Below the pieces are notes generated by a model. That model saw only the letters and a program-made list of their open reading frames with translations, was not told the origin of the DNA and did not search any database. From Pseudomonadota bacterium (GTDB lineage Bacteria > Pseudomonadota > Gammaproteobacteria > Burkholderiales > Burkholderiaceae_C): a stretch of 64,000 bases of DNA. Made by a program: the position numbers and the translations under genes. The number at the start of each line of letters is the position of its first letter. Positions within the stretch are counted from its first letter, which is position 1. Below are positions 1 through 8,901 of the stretch, piece after piece. The stretch is from the NCBI GenBank assembly GCA_021845505.1, contig JAJZVU010000001.1, positions 62,001-126,000 on the forward strand. Direction: 5' to 3'.

Positions 1-48
1 GCACATCGCAGACAGAATTCGCAAAAACTATGGCGCGGACGGATCGAA

Positions 49-2142
49 TCAAGCCGACAACCAGTCGCTGCCGCCGCCCAGCCAGCGCTGCAGATGCTCG
101 CGCGCGGCCTGCGGATGCTCGCGCAGCAGCACCTGCGCGGCCTCGCGCGCCGCCTCGAGCAGGTCCTGGTCCTCGCGCAGGTCGGCATGGCGCAGGCCCT
201 GCAGGCCCGATTGGCGCTGCCCCAGCAGTTCCCCCGGGCCGCGCAGCTCCAGGTCCTTCTGCGCCAGCACGAAACCGTCGCTGCTCTGGTGCAGCGCCTG
301 CAGCCGCGCGCTGGCGGTCGCCGACAGCGGCTCGGAGAACAGCAGCAGGCATTGCGCGGCCTGGCTGCCGCGGCCGACGCGGCCGCGCAACTGATGCAAC
401 TGCGACAGGCCGAAGCGCTCGGCGTGCTCGATGACCATCAGGCTGGCCGCCGGCACGTCGACCCCGACCTCGATGACCGTGGTGGCCACCAGCAGCCGCA
501 AGCGCGCGGCGGCGAAGTCGGCCATCACCTGCGCCTTGCTCGCCGCCGGCATGCGCCCGTGCAACAGCCCCACCAGATCGGCGCGTTCGCCCAGCAGCGA
601 CTGCAACTCGGCGTGCGTGGCCAGCGCGTCGCGCAACTCCTGCGCACCGCCTGCCGGCGCGTCCGCGGCGGGCTCGATCAGCGGACACACCCAGTACGCC
701 TGTCGACCCGCGAGCACCAGTTCGCGCACCCGGCGCATGACCTGGTCGCGCCGCTGCTCCGAGAACACCCGGGTGCGCACCGGCTGGCGGCCCGGCGGGG
801 CATGGGCGATGGTCGAAATGTCCAGGTCGCCGAACACGGCCATCGCCAGCGTGCGGGGAATCGGCGTCGCGGTCATCATCAGCAGATGCGGCTGGCGCTG
901 CTCGCCGGCGCCCTTGGCGCGCAAGCTCAGCCTCTGGGCGACGCCGAAGCGGTGCTGTTCGTCGACCACGGCCAGCGCCAGGCGGGCGAACCGCACCTTG
1001 TCCTGGATCACCGCATGGGTGCCGACGACCAGCGAGGCCTCGCCGCTGGCGGCGCGCGCCAGCGCCGCCTCGCGCTCGCCGCGCGGCTGCCCGCCGCGCA
1101 GCCAGGCCACCTCGACCCCCAGCGGCTGCAGCCAGCCGGCCAGCCGCTGCAGGTGCTGCGCGGCCAGGATGTCGGTCGGGGCCATCAGCGCGCATTGCAT
1201 GCCGCTGTCGATGGCCTGCGCGGCAGCCAGCGCCGCCACCACGGTCTTGCCGCTGCCGACGTCGCCCTGCAGCAGGCGATGCATCGGCTGCTCGCGCTGC
1301 AGGTCGGCAGCGATCTCGCCGACGCAACCGAGCTGGTCCGCGGTGAGGGCGAAGGGCAGCGCCTGCAGCAGCCGTTGCACCAGCCCGGCGTCGCGCCGGG
1401 GCAGCGGCCAGGCCCGCTGCTGCGCGCGACGCGATCGCGCCAGTTGCTGCGCCAGCTGCTGCGCCAGCAATTCGTCGAACTTCAGGCGCCGCCAGGCCGG
1501 GTGGTCGCGGCGCTCGAGCTGCGCGATGGCCAGCGTGGGCGGCGGCGCGTGCAGGGTGCGCAGCGCCTGCGCGATGGGCGGCAGGCCGAGCCCGTCGAGC
1601 ACCTCGGCAGGGAGCCATTCGCGCAGATCCAGCCGCGCCAGCGCGGCCGCCACGGCCTTGCGCAGCCAGGCCTGGCTGACGCCGGCGGCGGCCGGATAGA
1701 TCGGGGTCAGGCTTCGCGGAAGCGGCGCGTCGGCATCGCCGGCATGGCATACCGGATGCACCATTTCCGGACCGAACAAGCCGCGCCTGGCCTCGCCGCG
1801 GATGCGCAACAGCCGCCCCGCTGCGTACTGCCTGCTCCACCCGGGATAGAAGTGGAAGAAACGCAGTTCCAGGCGACCGCTGGCGTCTTCGACCTGCACC
1901 CGCAGCACCCGGCGCCGCCCGGCGACCACCTCGGCATGCACCACCCGTGCCAGCACCACGGCTACGCGCGCCTCGGGAAGTTCGGCGATCGGGGTGATGC
2001 GGGTCTCGTCGACGTAGTGCAACGGCAGGTGCAGTGCGTGGTCCCAGTCGCTGTGCAGCCCCAGCCGGGCCGCCGGCGAGGCCGCCGCAGCGCCCTGCGG
2101 CGCCTGCCGGCCGCCCTTCCCGGCAGCGCTGCGCCGCGTCAC
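49..2142 (-). CDS. recG: ATP-dependent DNA helicase RecG
   Basis: RecG (697 aa) remodels stalled replication forks and branched DNA. Visible in order: an N-terminal wedge/OB region, Walker A GDVGSGKT near residue 295, the DExH-type box DEQHRFG, the motif MTATPIPRTLA, and a second helicase lobe with QLRGRVGRG. The length matches the family (about 690 aa). The frame stays open upstream inside the next gene, but a GTG overlapping that gene's stop (GTGA) gives the family length, so it was chosen; longer versions add unrelated Arg/Ala-rich residues. The overlap suggests translational coupling with the metallo-hydrolase upstream. Family identity is certain, the start probable. Confidence 0.95.
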   Translation of the reverse strand: MTRRSAAGKGGRQAPQGAAAASPAARLGLHSDWDHALHLPLHYVDETRITPIAELPEARVAVVLARVVHAEVVAGRRRVLRVQVEDASGRLELRFFHFYPGWSRQYAAGRLLRIRGEARRGLFGPEMVHPVCHAGDADAPLPRSLTPIYPAAAGVSQAWLRKAVAAALARLDLREWLPAEVLDGLGLPPIAQALRTLHAPPPTLAIAQLERRDHPAWRRLKFDELLAQQLAQQLARSRRAQQRAWPLPRRDAGLVQRLLQALPFALTADQLGCVGEIAADLQREQPMHRLLQGDVGSGKTVVAALAAAQAIDSGMQCALMAPTDILAAQHLQRLAGWLQPLGVEVAWLRGGQPRGEREAALARAASGEASLVVGTHAVIQDKVRFARLALAVVDEQHRFGVAQRLSLRAKGAGEQRQPHLLMMTATPIPRTLAMAVFGDLDISTIAHAPPGRQPVRTRVFSEQRRDQVMRRVRELVLAGRQAYWVCPLIEPAADAPAGGAQELRDALATHAELQSLLGERADLVGLLHGRMPAASKAQVMADFAAARLRLLVATTVIEVGVDVPAASLMVIEHAERFGLSQLHQLRGRVGRGSQAAQCLLLFSEPLSATASARLQALHQSSDGFVLAQKDLELRGPGELLGQRQSGLQGLRHADLREDQDLLEAAREAAQVLLREHPQAAREHLQRWLGGGSDWLSA

Positions 2143-3122
2143 GGTGTGTCCGCTCGCGCAGCGGCGTCGACTTCGGGGTCGCCGACCCGGCCGTCGCGCA
2201 GCACCGCGGCGCCGGCACGGCACAGGTCGTCCAGCGTGCTGTCGAAGGCTGCCGCGACCGACTGCGCCGGCAGCTGGCGCCGCACGATGCGCGCGACCAG
2301 CTCGGCGCCCTCGAACCACTGGCGCACCCTCGGCAGCGGCAGCATGCTGCCCTGCTCGAGCAAATGGAACTTGAGCAGCACCCGCAGTGCGTGGGCGACA
2401 TGTCGCCGCGGGTCGCGTTCGAACATCTCCAGGCGTTCGCCCGCCCGCCGCAACGCCGCCTGCGCGTCGCCGAACACCGCGCCGTGCCCCGGCACGACCA
2501 GCGCCGGCTGCAGTTCGGCGATGCGCTGCAGGGTTCGCCGCTGGGCCGCGAAACCGTCGCCGCTGTCGAATTCGCAGAACAGCACGCCGAATCCGTACTC
2601 CCACAAGGCGTCGCCGGTGATCAGCAGCCGGCTGTCGGGCTGGAAGAGCATCAGCGCATGCGCGTCGTGTCCCGGCGCGGCGTGCGCCTGCCAGCGCAGT
2701 CCGCCCAGCTGCAGCACCTGGCCGTCGGCATAGCTGGCCGCGGCCGCGAAGGACTCGGCCTGCTGCCCGGCCTGCACGAAGCTCAGGCCGGATTCATCCC
2801 AGTCGTTGACCGCCTGCAGTTCGCCGGCCGGAACCACGATGGTGCACTGCTGCGGGCCGCCGTGCTCGCGCTGCAGCGCGGCGTTGCCCCCGCAATGATC
2901 CGAATGCAGATGGGTATTGACAATCCTGCGCAGCCGCCGCCCGGCGAGCGCGCCGCGCACGCCCTCGCAGGTGCGGCGGGCACGCGCCAGATGGCCGGTG
3001 TCGACCACGCTGGCCGACTCGGCATCGTCGAACAGCACCACGGTGTTGGAGCTGAGCCAGTCGTGCACCAGCACCTGGACTCCGGGAGGAAGCGCGATCG
3101 CATGCATGGGGCCCAGCAGCAT
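2139..3122 (-). CDS. MBL-fold metallo-hydrolase
   Basis: A 327-aa metallo-beta-lactamase-fold hydrolase. The metal-binding signature HLHSDH lies at residues 71-76, followed by a later His and Asp in APGHDAHAL and a further PGHG motif near residue 200, as in the glyoxalase II/RNase Z-like superfamily. The C-terminal third, after the last His motif, looks like the small helical domain often appended to MBL proteins that act on thioesters. The substrate is not determinable. It overlaps recG by four bases and probably shares its mRNA. An internal ATG five codons in (start at 3107) is an alternative start. Confidence 0.85.
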   Translation of the reverse strand: MLLGPMHAIALPPGVQVLVHDWLSSNTVVLFDDAESASVVDTGHLARARRTCEGVRGALAGRRLRRIVNTHLHSDHCGGNAALQREHGGPQQCTIVVPAGELQAVNDWDESGLSFVQAGQQAESFAAAASYADGQVLQLGGLRWQAHAAPGHDAHALMLFQPDSRLLITGDALWEYGFGVLFCEFDSGDGFAAQRRTLQRIAELQPALVVPGHGAVFGDAQAALRRAGERLEMFERDPRRHVAHALRVLLKFHLLEQGSMLPLPRVRQWFEGAELVARIVRRQLPAQSVAAAFDSTLDDLCRAGAAVLRDGRVGDPEVDAAARADTP

Positions 3123-3216
3123 AGCTCGGCGCGGCGCCCGGCGGCGCCGGGGGCACGCCGGCGCCGCCGCGCCGGCCTAAGATAAGGGCCCGTCGTCGCC
3201 TCCGCCGTGCCCGCGC

Positions 3217-4641
3217 ATGGACCGTGCCCTGCCTGCCCCGCCCGAGCTGCACGCGGCCCACGAGCGCCAGCGCGCAGCATTCCGCGCCGATCCGTACCCC
3301 GATTGGCCGGCGCGGCGCGACCGCCTGCGGCGGCTGCTGGACCTGCTGCAGCGCGAGCAGCGGCGCATCGCCGAAGCCATCTGCGAGGATTTCGGGCAGC
3401 GCGCCGCAGCCGAGACCGCGGTGCTCGACCTCGTGCCGTCGCTGGCGGCGCTGCGCCATGCGCTGCGCCACGGGCGCGGCTGGATGCGGCCGCGGCGGGC
3501 GCGGCCGTCGATCTGGTTCCAGCCCGCCAGCGCCCAGGTGCTGCCGCAGCCGCTGGGAGTCGTCGGCATCATCGCGCCGTGGAATTACCCGCTGTATCTG
3601 GCGGTGGGCCCGCTGGCCAGCGCGCTGGCCGCCGGCAACCGGGCGATGCTCAAGCTGTCGGAATTCACCCCACAGTTCGGCCGGTTGTTCGGCGAACTCG
3701 TGGCGGCTCGCTTCGACCCCGACGAACTCGTGGTCTTCCACGGCGACGCCGGGCAAGCCGCCGCCTTCGCGGCGCTCGCCTTCGACCACCTGCTGTTCAC
3801 CGGCTCGACCGCGGTCGGCCGCAAGGTGCAGGCCGCCGCCAGCGCGCACCTGGTCCCGGTGACCCTGGAACTCGGCGGCAAGTCGCCGGCCGTCGTGGCC
3901 CCGGACTTCGACCTGCGGCTGGCCGCCCGGCGCATCGTCTACGGCAAGCTGGTCAACGCCGGCCAGACCTGCGTCGCCCCCGACCACGTCTACGTGCCGC
4001 GCGCCCGGCTGCAGGCCTTCGCCGACGAGTGCGTGCGCGCGGCGCGCGCGATGTACCCGGCCGGGTTGCGCAGCGCCGACTTCTGCAGCGTGGTCGACTC
4101 ACGGCAATACCTGCGGCTGCGCGCGCTGCTCGAGCAGGCCGGCGCGGCCGGCGTGAGGATGCAGCCGCTGTTCGACGGCGAGCAGTTCGACGACGACGCC
4201 CACCGCCTGGCGCCGGTGCTGCTGTTCGACCCGCCGCCGGCGCTGCGGGTGATGCACGAGGAGATCTTCGGGCCGCTGCTGCCGCTGCTGGGCTACGACC
4301 AGCCCGAGCAGGCGATCGAGCGCATCAACGAACAGCCGCGACCGCTGGCGCTGTACTGGTTCGACGACGATTCCCGGCGGGTGCGCGAGGTGCTGCGCTC
4401 GACCCACTCCGGCGGGGTGGCCATCAACGACACGCTGATGCAGGTGGTGCAGGACGACCTGCCCTTCGGCGGCATCGGGCCGTCGGGAATGGGCCACTAC
4501 CACGGGCGTTGGGGCTTCGACACCTTCAGCAAGCTCAAGCCCGTGCTGCGGCAGCGCAGGCTGGCCGGCACCGCGCTGGTGCGCCCGCCCTACGGCACGA
4601 CCTTCGCGCGAGTGATCGAAGCGATGAAGCGCTGGGCCTGA
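3217..4641 (+). CDS. coniferyl-aldehyde-dehydrogenase-like aldehyde dehydrogenase
   Basis: A 474-aa NAD(P)+-dependent aldehyde dehydrogenase. The Rossmann-domain motif APWNYPL, the general-base Glu in ELGGKSP and the catalytic Cys in NAGQTCVAPD are all present, as is the C-terminal EEIFGPLLPLL segment. APD after the catalytic Cys, the short N-terminus and the overall length resemble the coniferyl-aldehyde dehydrogenase / fatty aldehyde dehydrogenase branch rather than betaine-type enzymes. It is transcribed divergently from the metallo-hydrolase across 94 bases and converges on the GNAT gene. The real substrate, aromatic or aliphatic aldehyde, cannot be told from sequence. Confidence 0.88.
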   Translation: MDRALPAPPELHAAHERQRAAFRADPYPDWPARRDRLRRLLDLLQREQRRIAEAICEDFGQRAAAETAVLDLVPSLAALRHALRHGRGWMRPRRARPSIWFQPASAQVLPQPLGVVGIIAPWNYPLYLAVGPLASALAAGNRAMLKLSEFTPQFGRLFGELVAARFDPDELVVFHGDAGQAAAFAALAFDHLLFTGSTAVGRKVQAAASAHLVPVTLELGGKSPAVVAPDFDLRLAARRIVYGKLVNAGQTCVAPDHVYVPRARLQAFADECVRAARAMYPAGLRSADFCSVVDSRQYLRLRALLEQAGAAGVRMQPLFDGEQFDDDAHRLAPVLLFDPPPALRVMHEEIFGPLLPLLGYDQPEQAIERINEQPRPLALYWFDDDSRRVREVLRSTHSGGVAINDTLMQVVQDDLPFGGIGPSGMGHYHGRWGFDTFSKLKPVLRQRRLAGTALVRPPYGTTFARVIEAMKRWA

Positions 4642-4683
4642 GCCGCTGGCCGGCGCGCTGCGCTGGCGCGGCCTGGCCGGCGC

Positions 4684-5328
4684 CTAGTCGGCGCCCGGCC
4701 CCTGCGGGCGGTGCAGCCCGAGCTTGATCGCGAAATCGAGCGCGGCCGCCGCGTCGCGCAGCCATTCGTCGAGATGGCTCAACAGGCTGCGCGGGGGAAT
4801 TTCCAGGAGCGCGTCCGTTTCGGACCCGCAGTTGCGCACATGCATGCCTGCGCGCCGCGCGATGCCCATCATCGCAACGTTTTCGCTCAGGCATTGCAGG
4901 CGCAGCGAGTGCAGGCCGCGGTTGCGGGCGAACATCGCCGCCCGCTCGAACAGCCGCGTTCCGATGCCCCTGCCGCGCCCCGCCGGCAGCACCGACACGC
5001 CGAACTCGGCCTGCCCGGCGTGGGCCTCTCCCATCGCCAGGTGCGCGACCGCGACCAGGCGCAGCCGGCGATCGAACACCCCGAACACTTCGTCGCGCGC
5101 GAAATCGATGCCGCCGACATAGCGCGCGATCTGCCGGTCGGTGGCCGCGTAGCCGAAGCGCAGGTAGCGATCCTCGGCCTGCAGCGCGAGGAAATGCTCG
5201 AGCAGCGCGGCGCGGTCGTCGATTCCCAGGCTGCGGATCGGCACCAGGCCGACGCCGGGATGCGTGCCGGGATGCGCGCCCGGGCCGGCGTGGCGCGGGG
5301 GTGGGAGGGGGGACGGGGCGGCCATCAT
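4684..5328 (-). CDS. GNAT-family N-acetyltransferase
   Basis: A 214-aa protein with one GNAT fold. The acetyl-CoA-binding signature is in [15 protein letters not shown] (motif A), preceded by the beta-strand FGVSVL and followed by the helix segment [19 protein letters not shown] (motif B). The N-terminal 30 residues are Pro/Ala/Gly-rich and probably disordered; start is a double ATG at 5328/5325. The acceptor is unknown: the family modifies amino acids, antibiotics or protein N-termini. It is transcribed away from rplM and shares the long gap with that gene. Confidence 0.8.
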   Translation of the reverse strand: MMAAPSPLPPPRHAGPGAHPGTHPGVGLVPIRSLGIDDRAALLEHFLALQAEDRYLRFGYAATDRQIARYVGGIDFARDEVFGVFDRRLRLVAVAHLAMGEAHAGQAEFGVSVLPAGRGRGIGTRLFERAAMFARNRGLHSLRLQCLSENVAMMGIARRAGMHVRNCGSETDALLEIPPRSLLSHLDEWLRDAAAALDFAIKLGLHRPQGPGAD

Positions 5329-5665
5329 GTTGTGCGGTGCAGCATGTACTATAGACCTGCTGCGAGCCCAGGCCACAGCCGCAAGCAGGGTTTTTTGGGA
5401 TAGAATGAAAAATTCCGGTTTTTTGGCCTCCGGAAAAAGCTTGCGGCCCGGGCCTTCCCGTCGACACTGCGGACACCATCGGCAGTGCGCCGGGTCGGAC
5501 ACCGATCTGCCGGAGCAGGCGTCCTGCCCGCCCGCTCCGCGATGGTCGCAAGCGCTGGCAGAGCCCGCCGTCGGCGCGACCCGACGATCCCCGCGAGACA
5601 TCGCCGGGCCACGCTCGCAGAGCGGGACAAACGGCCGCAACACCTCGGAAACGGTTCAACCAACC
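5329..5665. promoter_or_regulatory. rplM leader/promoter region with an AT-rich island
   Basis: This 337-base gap between divergent genes holds the promoter of rplM-rpsI. Its only AT-rich part is 5391-5440, containing TAGAAT (5401-5406) as a -10 candidate and an inverted repeat TTCCGG/CCGGAA (5413-5418 and 5430-5435). A second candidate -10, TACTAT, sits at 5347-5352 close to the GNAT start. No convincing -35 was seen at the right distance for either. A long leader (about 250 bases) would allow ribosomal-protein autoregulation, but no known L13 leader structure was recognised. rplM itself lacks a clear Shine-Dalgarno sequence. Confidence 0.4.
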
Positions 5666-6094
5666 ATGAAAACCTTCAGCGCCAAACCGGCCGAAGTGAA
5701 GCATGAGTGGTTTGTGATCGATGCCACGGACAAGGTCCTAGGCCGTGTCGCCAGCGAAGTGGCACGTCGCCTGCGCGGCAAGCACAAACCCATCTACACG
5801 CCTCACGTCGATACCGGCGATTTCATCATCGTCGTCAACTCGTCCAAACTGCGGGTCACCGGCAACAAGGCCGAGGACAAGATGTACTACCGCCACTCGG
5901 GCTACCCCGGCGGCATCCACGCCACCCGCTTCAAGGACATGCAGGCGCGGCACCCCGGGCGGGCGCTGCAACTGGCGGTCAAGGGCATGCTGCCCAAGGG
6001 CCCGCTGGGCTACGCGATGATCAAGAAGCTGAAGGTCTACGCCGGCGCCGAGCATCCGCACAGCGCGCAGCAGCCCAAGACCCTGGACCTGTGA
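5666..6094 (+). CDS. rplM: 50S ribosomal protein L13
   Basis: L13 (142 aa, the usual bacterial length) is an early-assembly protein of the large ribosomal subunit. The N-terminus [19 protein letters not shown] and the core segment [12 protein letters not shown] are characteristic. The upstream frame is open, but homologous proteins begin at this ATG. It is followed after 10 bases by rpsI with an AAGGAG ribosome site in the gap, the standard rplM-rpsI operon; both end at the terminator at 6543-6572. Confidence 0.98.
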   Translation: MKTFSAKPAEVKHEWFVIDATDKVLGRVASEVARRLRGKHKPIYTPHVDTGDFIIVVNSSKLRVTGNKAEDKMYYRHSGYPGGIHATRFKDMQARHPGRALQLAVKGMLPKGPLGYAMIKKLKVYAGAEHPHSAQQPKTLDL

Positions 6095-6104
6095 AGGAGC
6101 GACG

Positions 6105-6497
6105 ATGATCGGCAATTGGAATTACGGAACCGGCCGCCGCAAGAGTTCGGTGGCGCGCGTGTTCATCAAGAAGGGTCAGGGCAAGATCACGGTCAACGGC
6201 CGCCCGCTGCAGGAGTATTTCGGCCGCCAGACCTCGATCATGGTGGTCAAGCAGCCGCTGGTGCTGACCGACAGCGAGAACCTGTTCGACATCCAGATCA
6301 ACGTGCGCGGCGGCGGCGAAACCGGCCAGGCCGGCGCGGTGCGCCACGGCATCACCCGCGCGCTGATCGACTTCGACGCCGCGCTCAAGCCGGCGCTGTC
6401 CAGCGCCGGCTACGTCACCCGCGATGCGCGCGCGGTCGAGCGCAAGAAGGTCGGCCTGCACGGCGCGCGCCGTCGCAAGCAGTTCTCCAAGCGTTGA
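6105..6497 (+). CDS. rpsI: 30S ribosomal protein S9
   Basis: S9 (130 aa), a small-subunit protein whose extended C-terminal tail contacts tRNA in the P site. The start [20 protein letters not shown] and the basic C-terminus ending RRRKQFSKR, with the family's terminal Lys-Arg, are diagnostic and complete. Second gene of the rplM-rpsI operon, preceded by a good AAGGAG ribosome-binding site overlapping the end of rplM. Confidence 0.98.
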   Translation: MIGNWNYGTGRRKSSVARVFIKKGQGKITVNGRPLQEYFGRQTSIMVVKQPLVLTDSENLFDIQINVRGGGETGQAGAVRHGITRALIDFDAALKPALSSAGYVTRDARAVERKKVGLHGARRRKQFSKR

Positions 6498-6542
6498 ACC
6501 CGCGCAGCGGGCCGCTCGTTGCGGCCCGCGAGCCGGCGCAGG

Positions 6543-6572
6543 GCCCGTCCAGCGATGGACGGGCTTTTTTTT
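6543..6572 (+). terminator. Rho-independent terminator of rplM-rpsI
   Basis: Perfect 8-bp stem GCCCGTCC (6543-6550) / GGACGGGC (6557-6564), loop AGCGAT, followed by eight T residues. It lies 45 bases after the rpsI stop. Confidence 0.95.
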
Positions 6573-6694
6573 CATCCGCGCAACGCCTTGCGCCGCGCCA
6601 ATTCACCCCGAAGCATCATCCTGGGACAAAATACGGTCCGCGACATGACCGGCGGCGCAGGCGGGCCGCCGGCAGCGCCGACGAGGGGGGTTGC

Positions 6695-7219
6695 ATGGGA
6701 CTGTTTGCATGGTTGAGCCGGCACGTGCCCGGGCTGCCACGCGCGGGCGACGAGTTGCCGCAAGCCGACAGCCGCCTGCACGAGCCCGGGCCGCAGACGC
6801 GCTTCGGCATGCACCCGGGAGCCGTGGTGGCCGGGCTGGACTTCTTCCAGGCCATCGAAATGCAGCGGCGCTGGAAGCTGCGCCTGGCCGCCTACGCCCG
6901 CGGCGAGGCACGGCGGACCAAGGCCTGGCACGAGATCTCGCGCGACGACCAGTGCGAACTCGGCCGCTGGCTGCGCCAGGCGGCGCAACAGCAGCCCGGT
7001 CACGCCGATGTGCTCGGCCGCCTGCTGGCACAGCATGCGGCGCTGCACCGCGCCGCCGCCGAAGTCGTCCGCCTGGCCGACTGCGGCCAGCGCGACGCGG
7101 CGCTGCAGGCGCTGCGCCAGGGGGCCTTCGCGCAGGCCTCGCACGCCACGGTGGCGGGCCTGAGCGAACTGTTCACCAGTCTGAACGCCCGTCCGGCCGA
7201 CACACCGTCGCGCCACTGA
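6695..7219 (+). CDS. stand-alone CZB (chemoreceptor zinc-binding) domain protein
   Basis: A 174-aa soluble protein whose residues about 50-160 follow the CZB pattern: a W-K helix (RRWKLRL, 59-64), C-E-L-G-R-W-L with Cys87, and H-x-x-x-H with His114 and His118. In characterised CZB domains (for example in the diguanylate cyclase DgcZ) a His three residues before the Trp completes the zinc site; here that position is Gln57. The first 48 residues are unassigned. There is no catalytic or signalling domain attached, so the partner is unknown; CZB domains elsewhere sense zinc or hypochlorous acid. The ATG at 6695 has a G-rich stretch (GAGGGGGG) upstream. Confidence 0.75.
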   Translation: MGLFAWLSRHVPGLPRAGDELPQADSRLHEPGPQTRFGMHPGAVVAGLDFFQAIEMQRRWKLRLAAYARGEARRTKAWHEISRDDQCELGRWLRQAAQQQPGHADVLGRLLAQHAALHRAAAEVVRLADCGQRDAALQALRQGAFAQASHATVAGLSELFTSLNARPADTPSRH

Positions 7220-7322
7220 GCCCTGCTGGGCGCCTTTGCCGCAGTGCGGCACGACCGCGCGCTGCCGGCGCTACCATGGCGGACTCGAGCCGCATGCGCG
7301 GCCGAGCCGAGGACAAAGCGCG

Positions 7323-8378
7323 ATGGCCATGGTGAAGGTTGGGATCGTCGGCGGCACCGGGTACACCGGGGTCGAACTGTTGCGTCTGCTGCTGGTGCAT
7401 CCGGCGGTGGAACTGCGCGCCATCACCTCGCGCAAGGAAGCCGGACAGGCGCTGGGGGACTTCTACCCGAGCCTGCGCGGTCGCACCGAACTGCGTTTTT
7501 GCGCCCCCGAGCAGGCCGCGCTGGACGAATGCGACGTGGTCTTTTTCGCCACGCCGCACGGAGTGGCGATGCAGCAGGCGCGCGCGCTGCTCGATTCCGG
7601 GGTGCGCATCGTCGACCTCGCCGCCGATTTCCGGCTGCGCGACACGACCGAATTCGAGCGCTGGTACGGCATGCCCCATGCCTGCCCGGATCTCCTCGCC
7701 GAGGCGGTCTACGGCCTGCCCGAGTTGAACCGGGACGCGATCCGCCGGGCGCGGGTGGTCGCCAACCCCGGTTGCTACCCGACCACGGTGCAGATCGGCC
7801 TGGCCCCGCTGCTGCGCCACGGCCTGGTCGACTGCGCTCACCTGATCGCCAGTTGCGCCTCCGGAGTGTCGGGCGCCGGGCGCAAGGCCGAGCTCGGCTA
7901 CCTGTACGCCGAGGCCTCGGACAACTTCAAGGCCTACGGGGTCAAGGGCCATCGCCATGCGCCGGAGATCGAACAGGAACTGCGCAGGCTGGCCGGCCTC
8001 GCACAGGGCGATCCGGGCCTGCGCTGCCTGTTCGTGCCGCACCTGGTCCCGATGATCCGCGGCATGCACAGCAGCCTGTTCGCGCGGCTCACCGACAGCG
8101 GCCGCGCCACCGACCTGCAGGCGCTGTTCGAGGGCTTCTACGCCGGCGAGGAGTTCGTCGACGTGCTGCCCGCAGGCAGCGCTCCGGACACCCGCAGCGT
8201 GCGCGGGGCCAACCTGCTGCGTCTGGCGGTGCACCGCCCGCAGCCCGACACCGCACTGGTGCTGGTGGTGCAGGACAACCTGACCAAGGGCGCCGCGGGC
8301 CAGGCCGTGCAGAACATGAACCTGATGTTCGGCCTGCCCGAACACGCCGGCTTGCAGGGCATCGCGCTGCTGCCTTGA
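7323..8378 (+). CDS. argC: N-acetyl-gamma-glutamyl-phosphate reductase
   Basis: ArgC (351 aa) reduces N-acetylglutamyl phosphate to the semialdehyde with NADPH, the third step of arginine synthesis. The N-terminal dinucleotide-binding motif [17 protein letters not shown], the active-site Cys in [12 protein letters not shown], and the C-terminal segment [12 protein letters not shown] are visible. The start is ATG 7323, with a second ATG two codons on (7329). The gap to the CZB gene is about 100 bases. This position beside rpsI and erpA is common in Burkholderiales. Confidence 0.96.
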   Translation: MAMVKVGIVGGTGYTGVELLRLLLVHPAVELRAITSRKEAGQALGDFYPSLRGRTELRFCAPEQAALDECDVVFFATPHGVAMQQARALLDSGVRIVDLAADFRLRDTTEFERWYGMPHACPDLLAEAVYGLPELNRDAIRRARVVANPGCYPTTVQIGLAPLLRHGLVDCAHLIASCASGVSGAGRKAELGYLYAEASDNFKAYGVKGHRHAPEIEQELRRLAGLAQGDPGLRCLFVPHLVPMIRGMHSSLFARLTDSGRATDLQALFEGFYAGEEFVDVLPAGSAPDTRSVRGANLLRLAVHRPQPDTALVLVVQDNLTKGAAGQAVQNMNLMFGLPEHAGLQGIALLP

Positions 8379-8440
8379 CGCTGCGGCGCCGGCGCGGCGC
8401 CGGACGGACAAAGCCCCTTTTAGCGTAATGGGTGTATCGC

Positions 8441-8469
8441 CTGCGAAAGACGCGTCGGGGGCCTAAAAT
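8441..8469 (+). promoter_or_regulatory. erpA: candidate promoter of erpA
   Basis: A good -10 element TAAAAT (8464-8469) lies 17 bases after a weak -35 CTGCGA (8441-8446). Transcription would begin near 8476, leaving a leader of about 20 bases with AGGAG before the ATG. The -10 is convincing, the -35 poor; an activator such as an Fe-S regulator is possible but no operator was recognised. Confidence 0.35.
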
Positions 8470-8495
8470 GTCCCGGCTTGTACAGGAGAAACCCC

Positions 8496-8864
8496 ATGAG
8501 CGCAGTGTTCCATGACACCCAGGCCGTCGAGTCGGCCGACCCGTTGCTGTTCACCGAAAGCGCGGCGGCGAAGGTCAAGGAGCTGATCGACGAAGAAGGC
8601 AACCCCGAGCTCAAGCTGCGGGTGTTCGTGCAAGGCGGCGGCTGCTCGGGCTTCCAGTACGGCTTCACCTTCGACGAACAGGTCAACGAGGACGACACCC
8701 GCATGGTCAAGGGCGGGGTCACGCTGCTGATCGACGCGATGAGCCTGCAGTACCTGGTCGGTGCCGAAATCGACTACAAGGAAGGGCTCGAGGGGGCGCA
8801 GTTCGTGATCAAGAACCCCAACGCGACGACCACCTGCGGTTGCGGCTCGTCGTTCTCCGCCTGA
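8496..8864 (+). CDS. erpA: iron-sulfur cluster insertion protein ErpA
   Basis: ErpA (122 aa) is an A-type carrier that delivers Fe-S clusters to apo-enzymes such as those of isoprenoid synthesis. The three conserved cysteines are seen in [11 protein letters not shown] and the C-terminal CGCGSSFS. The start ATG has AGGAG eight bases upstream; the 20-residue N-terminal extension [10 protein letters not shown] is typical of betaproteobacterial ErpA. It converges on anmK. Confidence 0.95.
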   Translation: MSAVFHDTQAVESADPLLFTESAAAKVKELIDEEGNPELKLRVFVQGGGCSGFQYGFTFDEQVNEDDTRMVKGGVTLLIDAMSLQYLVGAEIDYKEGLEGAQFVIKNPNATTTCGCGSSFSA

Positions 8865-8870
8865 GCCGCG

Positions 8871-8901
8871 GCGCGTGAGTCGGCGCCGCCGGCTCACGCG
8901 C
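8871..8901. terminator. bidirectional terminator-like hairpin between erpA and anmK
   Basis: Inverted repeat GCGCGTGAG (8871-8879) / CTCACGCGC (8893-8901), a perfect 9-bp stem between convergent genes, overlapping the anmK stop. There is no T-run, so it may slow or stop transcription only with Rho, or be accidental. Confidence 0.35.

Noticed and set aside
1-48. A gene end at the left border
   Set aside because: The 48 bases before the recG stop show no stop or motif that could be assigned.
49-2604. A longer RecG of 851 residues
   Set aside because: The extra N-terminus overlaps the MBL gene, has no homology to the wedge domain, and the GTGA overlap gives the family length.
94-2733. A long plus-strand open frame opposite recG and the metallo-hydrolase
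   Set aside because: High GC gives long antisense frames; its translation is Gln/Arg/Ala-rich without family motifs, while the minus-strand frame has all RecG motifs.
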